Positions 10,201 to 21,100 of a DNA stretch of 52,811 nt are shown here, piece after piece (position 1 is the stretch's first letter; every line of letters starts with the position of its first letter). The stretch comes from Streptomyces sudanensis (GTDB lineage: Bacteria > Actinomycetota > Actinomycetes > Streptomycetales > Streptomycetaceae). Location of the stretch: positions 3,561,722-3,614,532 of the forward strand of contig NZ_CP095474.1 of the NCBI RefSeq assembly GCF_023614315.1. The letters run 5' to 3'. The notes below the pieces were generated by a model that made no database searches, was not told the DNA's origin, and saw only the letters and a program-made list of their open reading frames with translations. The translations under genes and the position numbers were made by a program.

Positions 10201-13200
10201 ACCTCGGCCAGTTCGACCTGCGCACCGAGGGCGGCCTGTACGAGTCGATCGAGCTGAACCCCGGCGGCGAGTACGCGGCCGAGGAGGAGCGGGCGCACCT
10301 GCTGGACGTGGTGGGCCGGGTGGTCGACGGCCGTCTGGTGTTCGACTGGGCGTACGCGGAGGGCGTGCACGAGGAGTCGACGGTCGCGGGTCTGGCGGAG
10401 CGGTTCCTGGCCGAGCTGACGGAGCTGATCGGGCACTGCGTGGCGGAGGGCACCGGCGGGGCCACCCCGTCGGACTTCCCGCTGGCCAGGCTCACGCAGG
10501 CGGAGGTGGACCGGCTGGCCGGGGACGGGCGCGAGGTGGAGGACATCTACCCGCTCACCCCGATGCAGCAGGGCATGCTCTTCCACAGCCTGCTGGAACC
10601 CGACTCCTCCTCCTACTTCGAGCAGCTCATGTTCGTCCTCGACGGAGTCGACGACGTCCAGGGCTTCGCCCGCGCCTGGCAGCGGGTGGCCGACGCCACC
10701 CCCGTCCTGCGCACCTCCCTGGCCTGGGAGGACCTGGACGAGCCCGTCCAGCGGGTGCACCGCTCGGCCGCCTTCCCCGTCACGGTCGGTGACTGGCGGG
10801 GCCTGTCGGAGGACGAGCAGCGTGCGGCGCTGGAGGAGTTCACGGCCGAGGACGAGCGGCGGGGCATCGACCTGGCGGTGGCGCCGCTGTCGCGGGTGGC
10901 GCTGTTCCGGCTGTCGGAGACGCGGGTGCAGGTGGTGTGGACCTTCCACCACATCCTGCTGGACGGCTGGAGCCTGCCGCTGGTGATGGCCGACCTGTTC
11001 ACCGCCTACCGCGGCGGGACGCTGCCGGTCCGTCCGGCGTTCCGGGAGTACCACGCCTGGCTGGCGCAGCAGGACACCCAGGCCGCCCACGCCTACTGGC
11101 GCGAGGTCCTGGCCGGCTACGACACCCCCGTACCCCTGCCCTACGACCGCACCCCCGACGACGTCCGCGCCGCGCGCTCCACCGCCCGGCTCGTCGACGA
11201 CCTGAGCACCGAACTGTCCGACACCGTCCACGACTTCGCCAAGCGCCACCGGCTCACCGTCAACGCCGTGGTGCAGGCGGCCTGGGCGCTGCTGCTGTCG
11301 GCCCACTCGGGCCAGACGGACCTGGTCTTCGGCGCGACCACCTCCGGCCGGCCCACCGACCTGCCGGACGCCGAGTCGACCGTCGGCATCTTCATCAACA
11401 CCCTGCCGGTGCGCGTCCGCATCACCCCCGACCAGCGGGTCGCCGACTGGCTCCAGGACATCCAGCTCCGCCAGACCGAGGCCCACGGCCGCGACTACCT
11501 GCCGCTGGCCCGGATCCAGGCGGAGGCCGGCCTCCCGGCGGACACCACCCTCTTCGACACCCTGGTCGTCTTCGAGAACTACCCCGTCGACGAGGACAGC
11601 GCCCGCGCCCACGGCCTGACCGTGGAGCCCGTCACCGCCAACGAGGCCACCAACTACCCGCTGATGCTGGTCGCCTACGACGGCGCCAGGATCGGCTTCC
11701 ACCTGCGCTACGACCCGCGCCACTTCGACGCGGACACCGCCCGGCGGCTCCTGGACCGGCTGGTGCACCTGCTGACCGCGCTCGTCGCCGAGCCCGGGCG
11801 CCGGGTCGCCGCCGTGCCGCTGCTGACCCCGGCCGAGGAGCGGGCCGCCCTGACCGGCTCCGCGCGGCGGACCGCCGGGGCCGCCGGCACCATGGTCTCC
11901 CTCTTCGCCGAGCAGGCCGCGCGGCACCCGGAGCGCGTCGCGCTCCTCGGGGAGCACGAGCGGCTGACCTTCGCCGAGCTGGACGCCCGCTCCGACCGGG
12001 TCGCCCGCGCGCTGCGCGCCCAGGGCGTGCGGCGCGGCGAGTTCGTCGGCGTCTGCCTGGAGCGCGGCCCGTCGCAGGTCGTGTCCTACCTCGGCGTGAT
12101 GAAGGCCGGCGCGGCCTACCTGCCGATGGACCCGACGTACCCGATCGACCGCCTCCAGTACATGGTCGACGACTCCGGCGTCCGCACCGTCGTCACCCAG
12201 CGCTCCCTCACCGGGACCATCCCCGGCACCGAGCGGCAGCTCCTGCTGGACGAGCTGACCGGCGACACCGTGGCGGACGGCGCCGCGCTGCCCGAGCCCG
12301 GCCTCGACGACGCCGCGTACATGATCTACACCTCCGGGTCCACCGGCCGCCCCAAGGGCGTCGTGGTCACCCACCGGGGCGTGGCCGACTTCGCCCGCAC
12401 CCAGCTCCACCGGATGCGGGTCACCCCGGACTCGCGCACCCTGCAGTTCGCCTCGCCGAGCTTCGACGCCGCGGTCTTCGAGATCACCGCCTCCCTGCTG
12501 AACGGCGCCACCCTCGTCACCCCCTCCCGCGACAAGCTCGCCGGCGAGGAACTCGCCGAGGTCGTCCGGGACTTCGGGGTCACCCACGCGCTCCTGCCGC
12601 CCGCCGTCCTGCCCACCATGGACCCGCGGGAGGTGCCCGGCCTGGCCGTCCTGGCGACCGGCGGCGAGGCGCTGCCCGGCGAACTCGCCGACCGGTGGTC
12701 GCGGGACCGCATCCTGGTCAACGCCTACGGGCCGACCGAGACCACCGTGTGCGCCACCATGAGCGCCCCGCTGTCCGGCGCGGGCACCCCGCCGATCGGC
12801 ACCGCCGTCGAGGGCACCCGGGTGTACGTCCTGGACGCCTTCCTGCGGCCGGTGCCCGCCGGGGTCACCGGTGAGCTGTACGTCGCGGGCGAGGGCCTGG
12901 CCCGCGGCTACTGGGGCCGCCCCGACCTGACCGCCGACCGGTTCGTCGCCGACCCCCACGGAGCGCCCGGCGACCGCATGTACCGCACCGGCGACCTGGT
13001 CCGCCGGCGCGCCGACGGCGAGCTGGAGTTCGTCGGCCGCGCCGACAACCAGGTGAAGATCCGCGGCTTCCGCGTCGAACTCGGCGAGATCGAGGCCGCG
13101 CTGCTCGCCCGGCCGGGCGTCCGGCAGGCCGTCGTCGCGGTCCGCGAGGACCGGCCCGGGTCCAAGCGGCTCGTCGCCTACGTCGTCCCCGAGGACGGCG

Positions 13201-16200
13201 CCGCCCCGGACGCCGCCGAGCTGCGCGCCGGCGTGGGCGAGGCCCTGCCCGCCCACATGGTCCCGGCGGCCGTCGTCACCCTGGACGCGATCCCGCTCAC
13301 CGCCAACGGCAAGACCGACACCAAGGCGCTCCCGGACCCCGTCTGGGCCACGGAGGACGCCGCGTACGTCGCTCCGCGCGACGAGGTGGAGCGGACGCTG
13401 GCGGGGGTGTTCGCGTCGGTGCTGGGGGTCGAGCGGGTCGGTGTGCACGACAACTTCTTCGACCTGGGCGGCGACTCGATCCTGAGCATCCAGCTCGTCT
13501 CCCGCGCCCGCCGCGAGGGGATCCACCTCACCTCCAAGGACGTCTTCGCCCACCAGACCGTCGCCGGACTCGCCGCGGCCGCCGCCCCCGGAGAGGGCGC
13601 CGTACCGGCCGCCGAGCAGGGTGCGGTGACGGGTGAGGTGGTGGTGACGCCGATCGTGGACTGGTTCTTCGGTTCGCATCCGGTGGCGCCGCACCACTTC
13701 AACATGGCGGTTTTGCTGGAGGTGCGGGCGGGGTTCGACGCGGGTGTGCTGGCGGATGCGGTGGGTGTGCTGCTGGGGCAGCACGACATGCTGCGTCTGC
13801 GGGTGGTGGACGGGCGTCTGTCGGTGGCCGGTTTCGAGGACGCGGGCCGGGTGCTGGAGACGGTCGACGTGCGGGGCCTGTCGGGTGCGGAGCTGGATGC
13901 GGTGGTGCGGGAGCACTCGGTGCGGGTGCAGTCGTCGCTGGATCTGGCGGCCGGTCCGCTGGTGCGGGTGGTGTTCTTCGACGCGGGTGACGGCGGTGGG
14001 TCGCGGTTGTTGCTGGCGGCGCATCACCTGGTGGTGGACGGTGTGTCGTGGCGGGTGCTGCTGGAGGACCTGGACGCGGCGTGCCGGCGTGAGCCGCTGG
14101 GGCCGAAGACCACCTCCTTCCAGCAGTGGGCGGCCCGACTCGCCGAGCACACCGAGCAGGGCGGCTTCGACGCCGAACTGCCCTACTGGACCGCCCTGAC
14201 CGAAGGCGTCCCCTCCGACGTCCCGGTGGACGGTGAGGGTGCGAACCTGATGGGTGCCCAGCGGACGGTGCGGTCGGAGCTGCCGGCGGAGCTGACGCGC
14301 CGGTTCCTCCAGGACGTGCCGGGTGCGTACCGTACGCAGGTCAACGACGTGCTGCTCGCTGCTCTGGCGCGGGTGCTGTGCGGTTGGGCCGGCGGGTCGC
14401 GGCTGCTGGTGGACCTGGAGGGCCACGGCCGTGAGGAGCTGTTCGACGGGGTGGACCTGTCGCGGACGGTGGGCTGGTTCACCACGATGTTCCCCGTCGC
14501 GCTGGAGGCGCACGAGGACTGGGACACGCAGATCAAGCACACCAAGGAGCTGCTGCGGGCGATCCCCAACCGTGGTCTGGGCTACGGCGCGCTGCGCCAC
14601 CTGCGCGGCGAGCTGGGCTCCCTGCCCGACCCGAAGGTCAGCTTCAACTACCTCGGCCAGTTCGACACCTCGGCCGGTGAAGGCGGCCTCTTCGGCACCT
14701 CGCCCCTCGAACCCGGCGGCGAGTACGCGGCCGAGGAGGAGCGGGCGCACCTGCTGGACGTGGTGGGCCGGGTGGTCGACGGCCGGTTGGTGTTCGACTG
14801 GGCATACGCGGAGGGCGTGCACGAGGAGTCGACGGTCGCGGGTCTGGCGGAGCGGTTCCTGACCGAGCTGACGGAGCTGATCGGGCACTGCGTGGCGGAG
14901 GGCACCGGCGGGGCCACCCCGTCGGACTTCCCGCTGGCGACGCTCACGCAGGCGGAGGTGGACCGGCTGGCCGGGGACGGGCGCGAGGTGGAGGACATCT
15001 ACCCGCTCACCCCGATGCAGCAGGGCATGCTCTTCCACAGCCTGCTCGAACCCGACTCCTCCTCCTACTTCGAGCAGACCCTCCTCGTCCTCGACGGGGT
15101 CACCGACGTCGAGGCACTCGCCCGTGCCTGGCAGCAGGTTGTGGACGCCACCCCCGTCCTGCGCACCACGCTGGCCTGGCAGGGCATCGCCGAACCGGTG
15201 CAGATCGTCCGGCGCGAAGCCGTCCTGCCCGTCACGGTCGGTGACTGGCGGGGGCTGTCGGAGGACGAGCAGCGTGCGGCGCTGGAGGAGTTCACGGCCG
15301 AGGACGAGCGGCGGGGCATCGACCTGGCGGTGGCGCCGCTGTCGCGGGTGGCGCTGTTCCGGCTGTCGGAGACGCGGGTGCAGGTGGTGTGGACCTTCCA
15401 CCACATCCTGCTGGACGGCTGGAGCCTGCCGCTGGTGATGGCCGACCTGTTCACCGCCTACCGCGGCGGGACGCTGCCGGTCCGTCCGGCGTTCCGGGAG
15501 TACCACGCCTGGCTGGCGCAGCAGGACACCCAGGCCGCCCACGCCTACTGGCGGGAGGTCCTGGCCGGCTACGACACCCCCGTACCCCTGCCCTACGACC
15601 GCACCCCCGACGACGTCCGCGCCGCACGCGCCACCGAGCGCCAGGAACTCGACATCCCGGCCGGACTGTCGGACGCGGTGCTCGACTTCGCCAAGCGCCA
15701 CCGGCTCACCGTCAACACGGTCGTCCAGGGCGCCTGGGCGCTGCTGCTGTCGGCGTACTCCGGCCGCACCGACCTGGTCTTCGGCGCGACCACCTCCGGC
15801 CGCCCCGCCGACCTGCCGGACGTCGAGTCGACCATCGGCATCTTCATCAACACCCTGCCGGTGCGCATCCAGGTCGATCCGGGGCAGAACGTCGCCGACT
15901 GGCTCCGGGGCATCCAGCTCCGGCAGACCGAGTCCCGGCGCCACGACTACCTCTCCCTGGCCCGGATCCAGGCGGAGGCCAACCTGCCGGCGGACACCAC
16001 CCTCTTCGACAGCCTGGTGGTCTTCGAGAACTACCCGGTCGACGAGGACAGCGCCCGCGCCCACGGCCTGACCGTGGAGGCCGTCGACGCCAACGAGGCG
16101 ACCAACTACCCGCTCACGCTCAGCGCCTACTCCGGCGACCGGGTCCGGGTGGTCCTCGGCTACGAGCCGAAGCACTTCGACGAGTCGACCGCCCGCGGCC

Positions 16201-18098
16201 TGCTGGACGACCTCGGCGACATCCTCCGGGCGATGGTCGACGGCGCCGACAGCCCCCTCGGCCGGATGCCGGCCAGGCGCGACCCCGCCCTGGCCGCCTT
16301 CCAGGACGGCGGCGCCTTCCAGGTGCCCGACGGCACGGTTCCCGAGCTGTTCGCCGCGCAGGCCGCGCGGCGGCCCGAGGCGGTCGCCGTCATCGGCGAG
16401 GACGGCCCGCTCACCTACGCCGAACTCGACGCCGAGACGGACCGCCTGGCCCGCGTGCTGCGCGAGCGGGGCGTCGGCCCCGAGTCCCGGGTGCTGCTGC
16501 TGATGCCGCGCTCCCCGCGGGTGGTCGTGGCGATGCTGGCGGTGCTGAAGGCGGGCGCGGCGTACGTCCCCGTGCACGCGGCGTTCCCCGCGGACCGGGT
16601 GGCGTGGCTGCTGGAGGACACCGGCGCCGCGGCGGTCGTCGCCGACACCTCGATGCTCGACCGGCTCGTCGACCCCCGGGTACCGGTGGTCACGTACGAC
16701 GCGGCGGGCGACGCCGTCCCGGCCGACGACACCGCCGCGCTGCCGCAGGTGCCGGCCGACTCCGCCGCGTACGTGATGTTCACCTCCGGGTCCACCGGCA
16801 CCCCCAAGGGCGTCACCGTCAGCCACCGCAGCATCGTGGCGCTGGCGTGGGACCGGCGCTGGCGGGGCGGGCACGAGCGGGTGCTGTTCCACTCGCCGCA
16901 CGCCTTCGACGCCGCCACCTACGAGGTGTGGACGCCGCTGCTCGCGGGCGGCGCCGTCTCCGTCGCCCCGGTCGGCGACCTGACGGCCGAGACCATCCGC
17001 GCCCAGGCCGCCGAGCACGGCGTCACCGGGATGTTCCTGACCACCGCGCTGTTCAACCTCTTCGCCCAGCAGGACCCGGGGTGCTTCGGCGGACTGCGCG
17101 AGGTGTGGACGGGCGGCGAGGCGTCCCAGCCCGCGTCGTTCGCCCGGGTCGCCGAGGCGTGCCCCGGCACCACCGTCGTGCACGTCTACGGCCCCACCGA
17201 GGCGACCACCTTCGCCACCTGCACCCCGATCACCGCCGACGAGGCACGCGCGTCCGTGACGCCCATCGGGCGGCCGATGGACAACACCCGCGCCTACGTC
17301 CTGGACGCGCTGCTGCGGCCGGTGCCGGTCGGCGCGGCGGGCGAGCTGTACCTCGCGGGCGACGGCCTGGCCCGCTGCTACGAGAACCGGCCCGCGCTGA
17401 CCGCCGAGCGGTTCGTCGCCGACCCGTTCTCCACCGGCGGGCGCCTCTACCGCACCGGCGACGTGGTGCGCTGGAACGCCGACGGGCGGATCGAGTTCAT
17501 CGGCCGCGCCGACGGACAGGTCAAGATCCGCGGCTTCCGCATCGAGCTCGGCGAGATCGAGAACGCCCTCGCCGACTGCCCGGGCGTCGCCCGCGCCGCC
17601 GTGGCCGTCGTGGACTCGCCGTCCGGGGCCAAGCAGCTCGTCGGCCACCTCCTGCCCCAGGAGCCGGGGACGGTTCCCGACGCGGACGCCGTACGGACCA
17701 AGCTCGGCGGGATGCTCCCGGCGTACATGGTGCCGACGGTGCTGCTGCCCATCGACGCGCTGCCGCTGACGCCGAACGGCAAGGTGGACCGCCGGGCGCT
17801 GCCCGCACCCGACTGGTCCCGGCTGTCCGAGGAGAGCTACGAGGCCCCGGAGACCGTCACCGAGGAGGCGCTCGCCGAGATCTGGGCGGGCATCCTCGGG
17901 CTCGAACGGGTCGGCGTCCACGACAACTTCTTCGACATCGGCGGCGACTCGGTCCGCAGCATCCAGGTCGTCGGCGCCGTGGAGACCGCCCTCGGAGTGC
18001 GGATGCCGACCCGGGCGCTGTTCACCCACCAGACCCTGCGGGCCTTCGCGGAGGCCGTCGAGGAAGCCGTCTTCGCCGAACTCGGGGACGAGGACTGA
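4242..18098 (+). CDS. Nonribosomal peptide synthetase 1, four modules: A-T / C-A-T-E / C-A-T-E / C-A-T
   Basis: 4618 residues. The GTG at 4242 has GAAGGAG 8 nt upstream; the frame is open much further upstream but only as a shadow of the hydrolase. Carrier-protein serines (GGDS) lie at about 540, 1596, 3079 and 4570; each carries the phosphopantetheine arm. Condensation HHxxxDG motifs lie at 729-734, 2236-2241 and 3720-3725; epimerase HHLVVDG motifs at 1778-1784 and 3261-3267. Adenylation A3 motifs (TSGSTG-PKG) begin near 156, 1204, 2696 and 4180. C2 (HHIVSDGWS) is LCL-like; C3 and C4 (HHILLDGWS) follow epimerases and are DCL-like. The first module has no condensation domain, so it starts with a free amino acid. 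Specificity codes read by eye: A1 DAFTMAGVCK, A2 DAFFIGGTFK, A3 DAFLAGAVCK, A4 DAYFWGVTFK. A2 resembles Val/Ile codes; A1 and A3 suggest aromatic or bulky hydrophobic substrates; A4 is Dpg/Ile/Val-like. The C terminus is an acidic helix ([14 protein letters not shown]), a likely docking segment for NRPS-2. Confidence 0.97.
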   Translation: MVSAQPAENRTLPALFGAQVARRPDATALTAESGSMSYAELDARVARAAAVLHDRGVRRGTPVGVCLERGTAVIVAMLAVMRAGGVYVPLDPAYPAERLRYMTDDSGIGLVITQPSVAERVPDGPRRLLLAELDDTATAGAPAVELGPDDAAYMIYTSGSTGRPKGVVVTHRGIADLARTQRERMEVTPDSRVLQFASPSFDAAVFEVTKSLLNGAALVVLDRGGLAGAELARAMRDFEVTHATLPPAVLPTMDPEELPGLAALMVAGEACPGELVDLWSRGRRMYNGYGPTEATVCATMSTPMSGSGIPPLGTSVEGTEVYVLDARLRPVPAGATGELYIAGEGLARGYRGRPDLTAERFVADPYGPAGTRMYRTGDLVRRTEDGGLEFAGRVDDQVKLRGFRIELGEIEAAAMRLPGVAHAVAVVREDRPGDRRLVAYTVPDDTSDAPAPAAVRAALRRELPDYMVPSAVVTLDALPLTVNGKIDRAALPEPSLGDLVGEYVAPRDATEEAVAEVFAEVLGVARVGVHDDFFDLGGDSIRAVHALSRVEARLGVRAERRALFAHPTVAQLAAEGLTAASADDGIPRADRDRPLPLSSAQRRLWFLDQYEGGSTEYYTGSAYRLAGALDVPALRTALRGLLARHESLRTTFHEEGGHPVQRVHAPADAPLALDEKDLSALSGADREEALDALLLAEVEKPFDLTAGPLLRAVLVRFADDDHVLVLSTHHIVSDGWSLDVLTRDLAALYRAATDPKAAAPAELAVQYADFAAWEQSGWDRAAAADRFAYWERQLDEVQPLALPTDRPRPEVRTTRGAVHRFELTAAETEALKELGRGRGATLFMTLTAMTQLLLATASGTRDVALGVASAGREHQQTDDLVGFFVNPVVIRSRPRTTDTVVSFLDDVRTTVRDAFDHELPFDRLVEELVTERDPGRTPLFQAMMVLQNTLPQRVELPGLDVSEVLLPRTRSLFDLVVEYEERDGALRVALEYNTELFEEASARRLGERLRRLVAAATAQPRLPLAALDLLSADERDRLAQWSGDAPRDTVPGVPERFAEIAARTPEATALVGTAEELTYAELDSRTDDLARRLRAAGVRAETPVVLVLERGVQVVVSMLAVLRAGGAYVPAHSGHPAERVRALIEQAGAVCVIADEASADRVPQDTGLPLIVLDEGGRPTAEGPREPLDSTATRHPDQLAYLMFTSGSTGTPKGVGVTHDDITRLALDSRWRDGRHERTLFHSAHAFDAATFEIWVPLLNGGSVVVAPPEHLDAEAFGALVGSRGVQSTFVTTSLFNLYANQLPECFSGMRAVITGGEAANMQAVRKVADACPDLVICNGYGPTETTTFATVHAYTADERDAKTLPIGTGLDDTRTLVLDSFLRPVPVGVVGELYLGGAGLARGYWGRPDLTAERFVAHPTAPGERLYRTGDLVRWTPRGELDYVGRVDAQVKIRGFRIELGEIEAALLRLPEIGEATVVVHGTEAGGKRLIAYVVAERDLDGPLDVEGCRARLAERLPEYMVPAALIVLDAMPLNSNGKVDRRALPAPAAELTAGAAYVAPRDEVERTLAGVFASVLGVERVGVHDNFFDLGGDSILSIQLVSRARKEGLELTSKDVFVRQTVAGLATVAVPTGAGRTLAEQGAVTGEVVVTPIVDWFFGSHPVAPHHFNMAVLLEVRAGFDAGVLADAVGVLLGQHDMLRLRVVDGRLSVAGFEDAGRVLETVDVRGLSGAELDAVVREHSVRVQSSLDLAAGPLVRVVFFDAGDGGGSRLLLAAHHLVVDGVSWRVLLEDLDAACRREPLGPKTTSFQQWAHLLTTAAAEGRFDTETSYWTEATAGAGARIPVDGEGANLMGAQRTVRSELSAELTRRLLLDVPGAYRTQVNDVLLAALARVLCGWTGGSRLLVDLEGHGREELFDGVDLSRTVGWFTTMFPVALEAHEGWDAQIKHTKELLRAIPNRGLGYGALRHLRGELGSLPDPKVSFNYLGQFDLRTEGGLYESIELNPGGEYAAEEERAHLLDVVGRVVDGRLVFDWAYAEGVHEESTVAGLAERFLAELTELIGHCVAEGTGGATPSDFPLARLTQAEVDRLAGDGREVEDIYPLTPMQQGMLFHSLLEPDSSSYFEQLMFVLDGVDDVQGFARAWQRVADATPVLRTSLAWEDLDEPVQRVHRSAAFPVTVGDWRGLSEDEQRAALEEFTAEDERRGIDLAVAPLSRVALFRLSETRVQVVWTFHHILLDGWSLPLVMADLFTAYRGGTLPVRPAFREYHAWLAQQDTQAAHAYWREVLAGYDTPVPLPYDRTPDDVRAARSTARLVDDLSTELSDTVHDFAKRHRLTVNAVVQAAWALLLSAHSGQTDLVFGATTSGRPTDLPDAESTVGIFINTLPVRVRITPDQRVADWLQDIQLRQTEAHGRDYLPLARIQAEAGLPADTTLFDTLVVFENYPVDEDSARAHGLTVEPVTANEATNYPLMLVAYDGARIGFHLRYDPRHFDADTARRLLDRLVHLLTALVAEPGRRVAAVPLLTPAEERAALTGSARRTAGAAGTMVSLFAEQAARHPERVALLGEHERLTFAELDARSDRVARALRAQGVRRGEFVGVCLERGPSQVVSYLGVMKAGAAYLPMDPTYPIDRLQYMVDDSGVRTVVTQRSLTGTIPGTERQLLLDELTGDTVADGAALPEPGLDDAAYMIYTSGSTGRPKGVVVTHRGVADFARTQLHRMRVTPDSRTLQFASPSFDAAVFEITASLLNGATLVTPSRDKLAGEELAEVVRDFGVTHALLPPAVLPTMDPREVPGLAVLATGGEALPGELADRWSRDRILVNAYGPTETTVCATMSAPLSGAGTPPIGTAVEGTRVYVLDAFLRPVPAGVTGELYVAGEGLARGYWGRPDLTADRFVADPHGAPGDRMYRTGDLVRRRADGELEFVGRADNQVKIRGFRVELGEIEAALLARPGVRQAVVAVREDRPGSKRLVAYVVPEDGAAPDAAELRAGVGEALPAHMVPAAVVTLDAIPLTANGKTDTKALPDPVWATEDAAYVAPRDEVERTLAGVFASVLGVERVGVHDNFFDLGGDSILSIQLVSRARREGIHLTSKDVFAHQTVAGLAAAAAPGEGAVPAAEQGAVTGEVVVTPIVDWFFGSHPVAPHHFNMAVLLEVRAGFDAGVLADAVGVLLGQHDMLRLRVVDGRLSVAGFEDAGRVLETVDVRGLSGAELDAVVREHSVRVQSSLDLAAGPLVRVVFFDAGDGGGSRLLLAAHHLVVDGVSWRVLLEDLDAACRREPLGPKTTSFQQWAARLAEHTEQGGFDAELPYWTALTEGVPSDVPVDGEGANLMGAQRTVRSELPAELTRRFLQDVPGAYRTQVNDVLLAALARVLCGWAGGSRLLVDLEGHGREELFDGVDLSRTVGWFTTMFPVALEAHEDWDTQIKHTKELLRAIPNRGLGYGALRHLRGELGSLPDPKVSFNYLGQFDTSAGEGGLFGTSPLEPGGEYAAEEERAHLLDVVGRVVDGRLVFDWAYAEGVHEESTVAGLAERFLTELTELIGHCVAEGTGGATPSDFPLATLTQAEVDRLAGDGREVEDIYPLTPMQQGMLFHSLLEPDSSSYFEQTLLVLDGVTDVEALARAWQQVVDATPVLRTTLAWQGIAEPVQIVRREAVLPVTVGDWRGLSEDEQRAALEEFTAEDERRGIDLAVAPLSRVALFRLSETRVQVVWTFHHILLDGWSLPLVMADLFTAYRGGTLPVRPAFREYHAWLAQQDTQAAHAYWREVLAGYDTPVPLPYDRTPDDVRAARATERQELDIPAGLSDAVLDFAKRHRLTVNTVVQGAWALLLSAYSGRTDLVFGATTSGRPADLPDVESTIGIFINTLPVRIQVDPGQNVADWLRGIQLRQTESRRHDYLSLARIQAEANLPADTTLFDSLVVFENYPVDEDSARAHGLTVEAVDANEATNYPLTLSAYSGDRVRVVLGYEPKHFDESTARGLLDDLGDILRAMVDGADSPLGRMPARRDPALAAFQDGGAFQVPDGTVPELFAAQAARRPEAVAVIGEDGPLTYAELDAETDRLARVLRERGVGPESRVLLLMPRSPRVVVAMLAVLKAGAAYVPVHAAFPADRVAWLLEDTGAAAVVADTSMLDRLVDPRVPVVTYDAAGDAVPADDTAALPQVPADSAAYVMFTSGSTGTPKGVTVSHRSIVALAWDRRWRGGHERVLFHSPHAFDAATYEVWTPLLAGGAVSVAPVGDLTAETIRAQAAEHGVTGMFLTTALFNLFAQQDPGCFGGLREVWTGGEASQPASFARVAEACPGTTVVHVYGPTEATTFATCTPITADEARASVTPIGRPMDNTRAYVLDALLRPVPVGAAGELYLAGDGLARCYENRPALTAERFVADPFSTGGRLYRTGDVVRWNADGRIEFIGRADGQVKIRGFRIELGEIENALADCPGVARAAVAVVDSPSGAKQLVGHLLPQEPGTVPDADAVRTKLGGMLPAYMVPTVLLPIDALPLTPNGKVDRRALPAPDWSRLSEESYEAPETVTEEALAEIWAGILGLERVGVHDNFFDIGGDSVRSIQVVGAVETALGVRMPTRALFTHQTLRAFAEAVEEAVFAELGDED
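8910..11110 (+). repeat. Intragenic duplication, copy 1 (T2-E2-C3)
   Basis: This stretch recurs about 4.45 kb downstream (13359-15560). Long blocks are identical or nearly so: about 150 bp over the carrier domain (8910-9062), about 500 bp over the front of the epimerase (about 9172-9687), and about 320 bp over the front of the next condensation domain (10781-11100). Between blocks the copies diverge strongly. The shared epimerase block uses many T-ending codons (GGT, CAT, GTT, TTG), unlike its C-rich flanks, which points to spread by recombination or gene conversion. Confidence 0.9.
13359..15560 (+). repeat. Intragenic duplication, copy 2 (T3-E3-C4)
   Basis: Second copy of the 8910-11110 segment, offset by about 4449-4452 bp. 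It covers the carrier protein, epimerase and front half of condensation domain of the third and fourth modules. The adenylation domains next to the two copies are not similarly conserved, so substrate choice and epimerisation evolved separately. Confidence 0.9.
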
Positions 18099-18100
18099 CC

Positions 18101-18163
18101 ATGGCCCCCCTGCCGAACCACCACCCGCACCACTCGCACCAGCGCCGGAGGACTGCACGATGA
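18101..18163 (+). CDS. Possible 20-codon coupling ORF between NRPS-1 and NRPS-2
   Basis: ATG two nt after the NRPS-1 stop; it reads [20 protein letters not shown] and its TGA overlaps the NRPS-2 ATG (ATGA). A purine-rich ACGAGGA lies 7 nt upstream. The His/Arg-rich peptide has no recognised function. It may only keep ribosomes on the message between the two giant genes, or be chance. NRPS-2 also has its own GGAGG site (18147-18151). Confidence 0.25.
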   Translation: MAPLPNHHPHHSHQRRRTAR

Positions 18164-21100
18164 CCCTGGACCGGAAGGAACGGCTGAGGCAGGAGATGCT
18201 GCGCCGGCTGGCGGCGCAGCAGGCCCGCAAGGACCGCAACAGGATCACCCGTGCCCCCCGGGACGGCGAGCTGCCCCTGTCGTACGCCCAGCAGCGCCTG
18301 TGGTTCCTCGACCGGCTGGAGCCGGGGCGGGCGGACTACAACTCCGGCTTCTGCCTGGAGCTGCGCGGCGACCTCGACCCCGAGGCGCTGCGCCGCGCCT
18401 GCGCCGCGCTCGTCGTGCGGCACGAGGCGCTGCGCACCACCTTCCACGAGAAGGACGGCCAGGGCGTGCAGCGCGTCCGGCCGCCGCAGGAGGCCGAGGA
18501 CGCGCTGCTCTTCGAGCTCACCGAGGCGGACGGCGAGGAGGCCCTGGACGCCCTGCTGGCCGAGCGCCACGGCCTGCCCTTCGACCTGGCCACCGGGCCG
18601 CTGCTGCGCGTCCACGCGGTGCGGGCCGGCGAGCGCCGGCACGTGCTGCTGGCGACGATGCACCACATCGTCACCGACGGCTGGTCCATGGGCGTGCTGC
18701 GCTCCGAGCTGGACGTGCTGTACCGGGCCGCGCTGGAGCGGCCCGACGCGCCCGTCGCCGAACTGCCCGGCGCCGCCGGCCTCGCCGAGCCGGCCGTGCA
18801 GTACGCGGACTACGCGGTGTGGCAGCGCGAACGGCTCAGCGGCGAGCGCTACGAGCGCTCCCTGGAGCACTGGCGGACCAAGCTGGCCGGGGCCGAACCG
18901 CTGGCCCTGCCCACCGACCGGCCGCGGCCCCCGGTGCGCGGCACCGGCGGCGGCTCCCACTTCTTCCACGTCCCGAAGGCCACCGCCGACGCGATGCGGC
19001 AGGCCGCCGCCGAGCAGGACGCCAACCTGTTCGCGGTGCTGGTCGCGGGGGCGCGGCTGGTGCTGTCCCGCTGGACCCGCTCGGAGGACGTGGTCCTCGG
19101 CACGGTCGTGGCCGGCCGGGACGACCCGCAGCTGCGCGACACGATCGGCTTCTTCGTCAACACCGTCGCGCTGCGCGGCCGGGTGGACGAGCGGCAGACC
19201 TTCGGGCAGCTCCTCGCCGGGGTCAAGGACGACGTGCTCGCCGACCTGGACCACGCCGAGGTGCCTTTCGACGCCGTCGTGGACGCCGTGCTGGACGAGC
19301 GGGACCCCTCCACGCCTCCGCTGGTGCAGGCCACGGTGATCCTCCAGAACCTCGACAGCGGGCAGCAGACCGGCCTCGGCGGGCTGGAGGTCGACACCCA
19401 CCCGCTGCGGCGCGAGCACGCCGTCTTCGACCTGACCTTCGAGTTCCAGGAGACCGCCGACGGCCTGGACGCGCAGATCGAGTACGCCACCGAGCTGTTC
19501 GACGCGGGCACGGTCGAACTGCTCGCCCGCGACCTGTGCGCGGCACTGGCCGCGGCGGCCGACCCCCGGCCGCTGCGGGAGACCGAACCGCTCGGCGCCG
19601 ACGGCCGCGCGCGGGCGCTCGACGCCGGCCGGGGCGCGGCGGGCCCGGCTCCGCGCACCCTCGGCGAACTCCTCGACGAGCAGGCCGCGCGCCACCCCGG
19701 CGAGGTCGCCGTCGTCTCCGACCGCGAGCGCCTGACCTTCGCCGAACTGACCGACCGGGCCGCCCGCTTCGCCGCGTACCTGCTGGGCCGCGGCCTGCGC
19801 CGCGGCGACTTCGTGGGCGTGTGCCTGGAGCGGGGCACCGACCAGGTGGCCGCGCTGCTCGGCGTCATGCGGGCGGGCGGCGTCTACCTGCCGCTGGACC
19901 CCGGCTATCCCGCCGAGCGCCTCGCGTACGTCGTGGAGGACTCGGGGGTGCGCACGGTCGTCACCGACAGCTCCGTCGCCGGGGTCCTGCCGGACGCGGT
20001 CGAGCCGATCCTGCTCGACCGGGTGCGCGACGAGGTCCTGGCCTGCGAGCCCGCGCCGCACCTCGCCACGGTCGAGGACGCCGCGTACATGATCTACACC
20101 TCCGGCTCCACCGGCCGCCCCAAGGGCGTGCTGGTCGGCCACCGCGGCATCGCGGCGCTGGCCGCCGCGCAGGGCTCCCGCATGGACGTGGGCCCGGGCG
20201 CGCGGATGCTGCAGTTCGCCTCGCCGGCCTTCGACGCGGCGATCGCCGAACTGACCGTGGCGCTCCTCAACGGCGCCACCTCCGTGGTGCTGCCCAGGGA
20301 GCAGCTCCACGGCGAGGGGCTCGTCCGGGCGCTCGACACGTACGGCGTCACCCACGTGACGCTGCCGCCGGCCCTGCTGCCCAGCCTCGACCCGCGGGAC
20401 CTGCGCCCCCTGAAGGCGCTGCTGGTGGCCGGTGAGGCGACCTCCGGCGAACTGGTCGCGGAGTTCTCCGCGGGCCGCCGGATGTTCAACGCCTACGGGC
20501 CCACCGAGTCCACCGTGTGCGCCACCATGAGCGCCCCGCTGTCCGGCGCGGCCACCCCGCCGATCGGCACCGCCATCGAGGGCACCCGGGTGTACGTCCT
20601 GGACCGCTGGCTGCGGCCGGTCGGGCCCGGCGTGCCCGGCGAGCTGTACATCGCGGGCGACGGCCTGGCGCACGGCTACTGGCAGCGGGCCGCGCTGACC
20701 GCGGAGCGGTTCGTCGCCGACCCCTTCGGCCCGGCGGGCGCCCGCATGTACCGCAGCGGCGACGTGGTGCGCCGCCGCGCCGACGGCGAGCTGGAGTTCC
20801 TGGGCCGCTCCGACGGCCAGGTGAAGATCCGCGGCCACCGCGTCGAGCCCGGCGAGATCGAGGGCACCCTGCTGCGGCTGCCCGGTGTGGCGCAGGCCGT
20901 CGTCGACGTGCAGGGCCGCGGCGCCGACCGCAGGCTCGTCGCGTACGTCGTGCCGGCCGAGCCCGGCGGGGTGACCGTCGACGGCCTGCGCGAGGAGCTG
21001 TCCGCGCTCCTGCCGGAGTACCTGGTGCCGGCCGCCTTCTGCCTCCTCGACGCGGTCCCGCTGACCAGCAACGGCAAGGTGGACCGCAAGGCGCTGCCCG

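Noticed and set aside
4083-18248. Minus-strand open frame of 4721 codons opposite NRPS-1 (and a similar 2674-codon frame opposite NRPS-2)
   Set aside because: These are antisense shadows caused by GC-rich codon structure; translations are low-complexity Gly/Ala/Arg/Val with no domain, while the plus strand encodes complete NRPS motifs.
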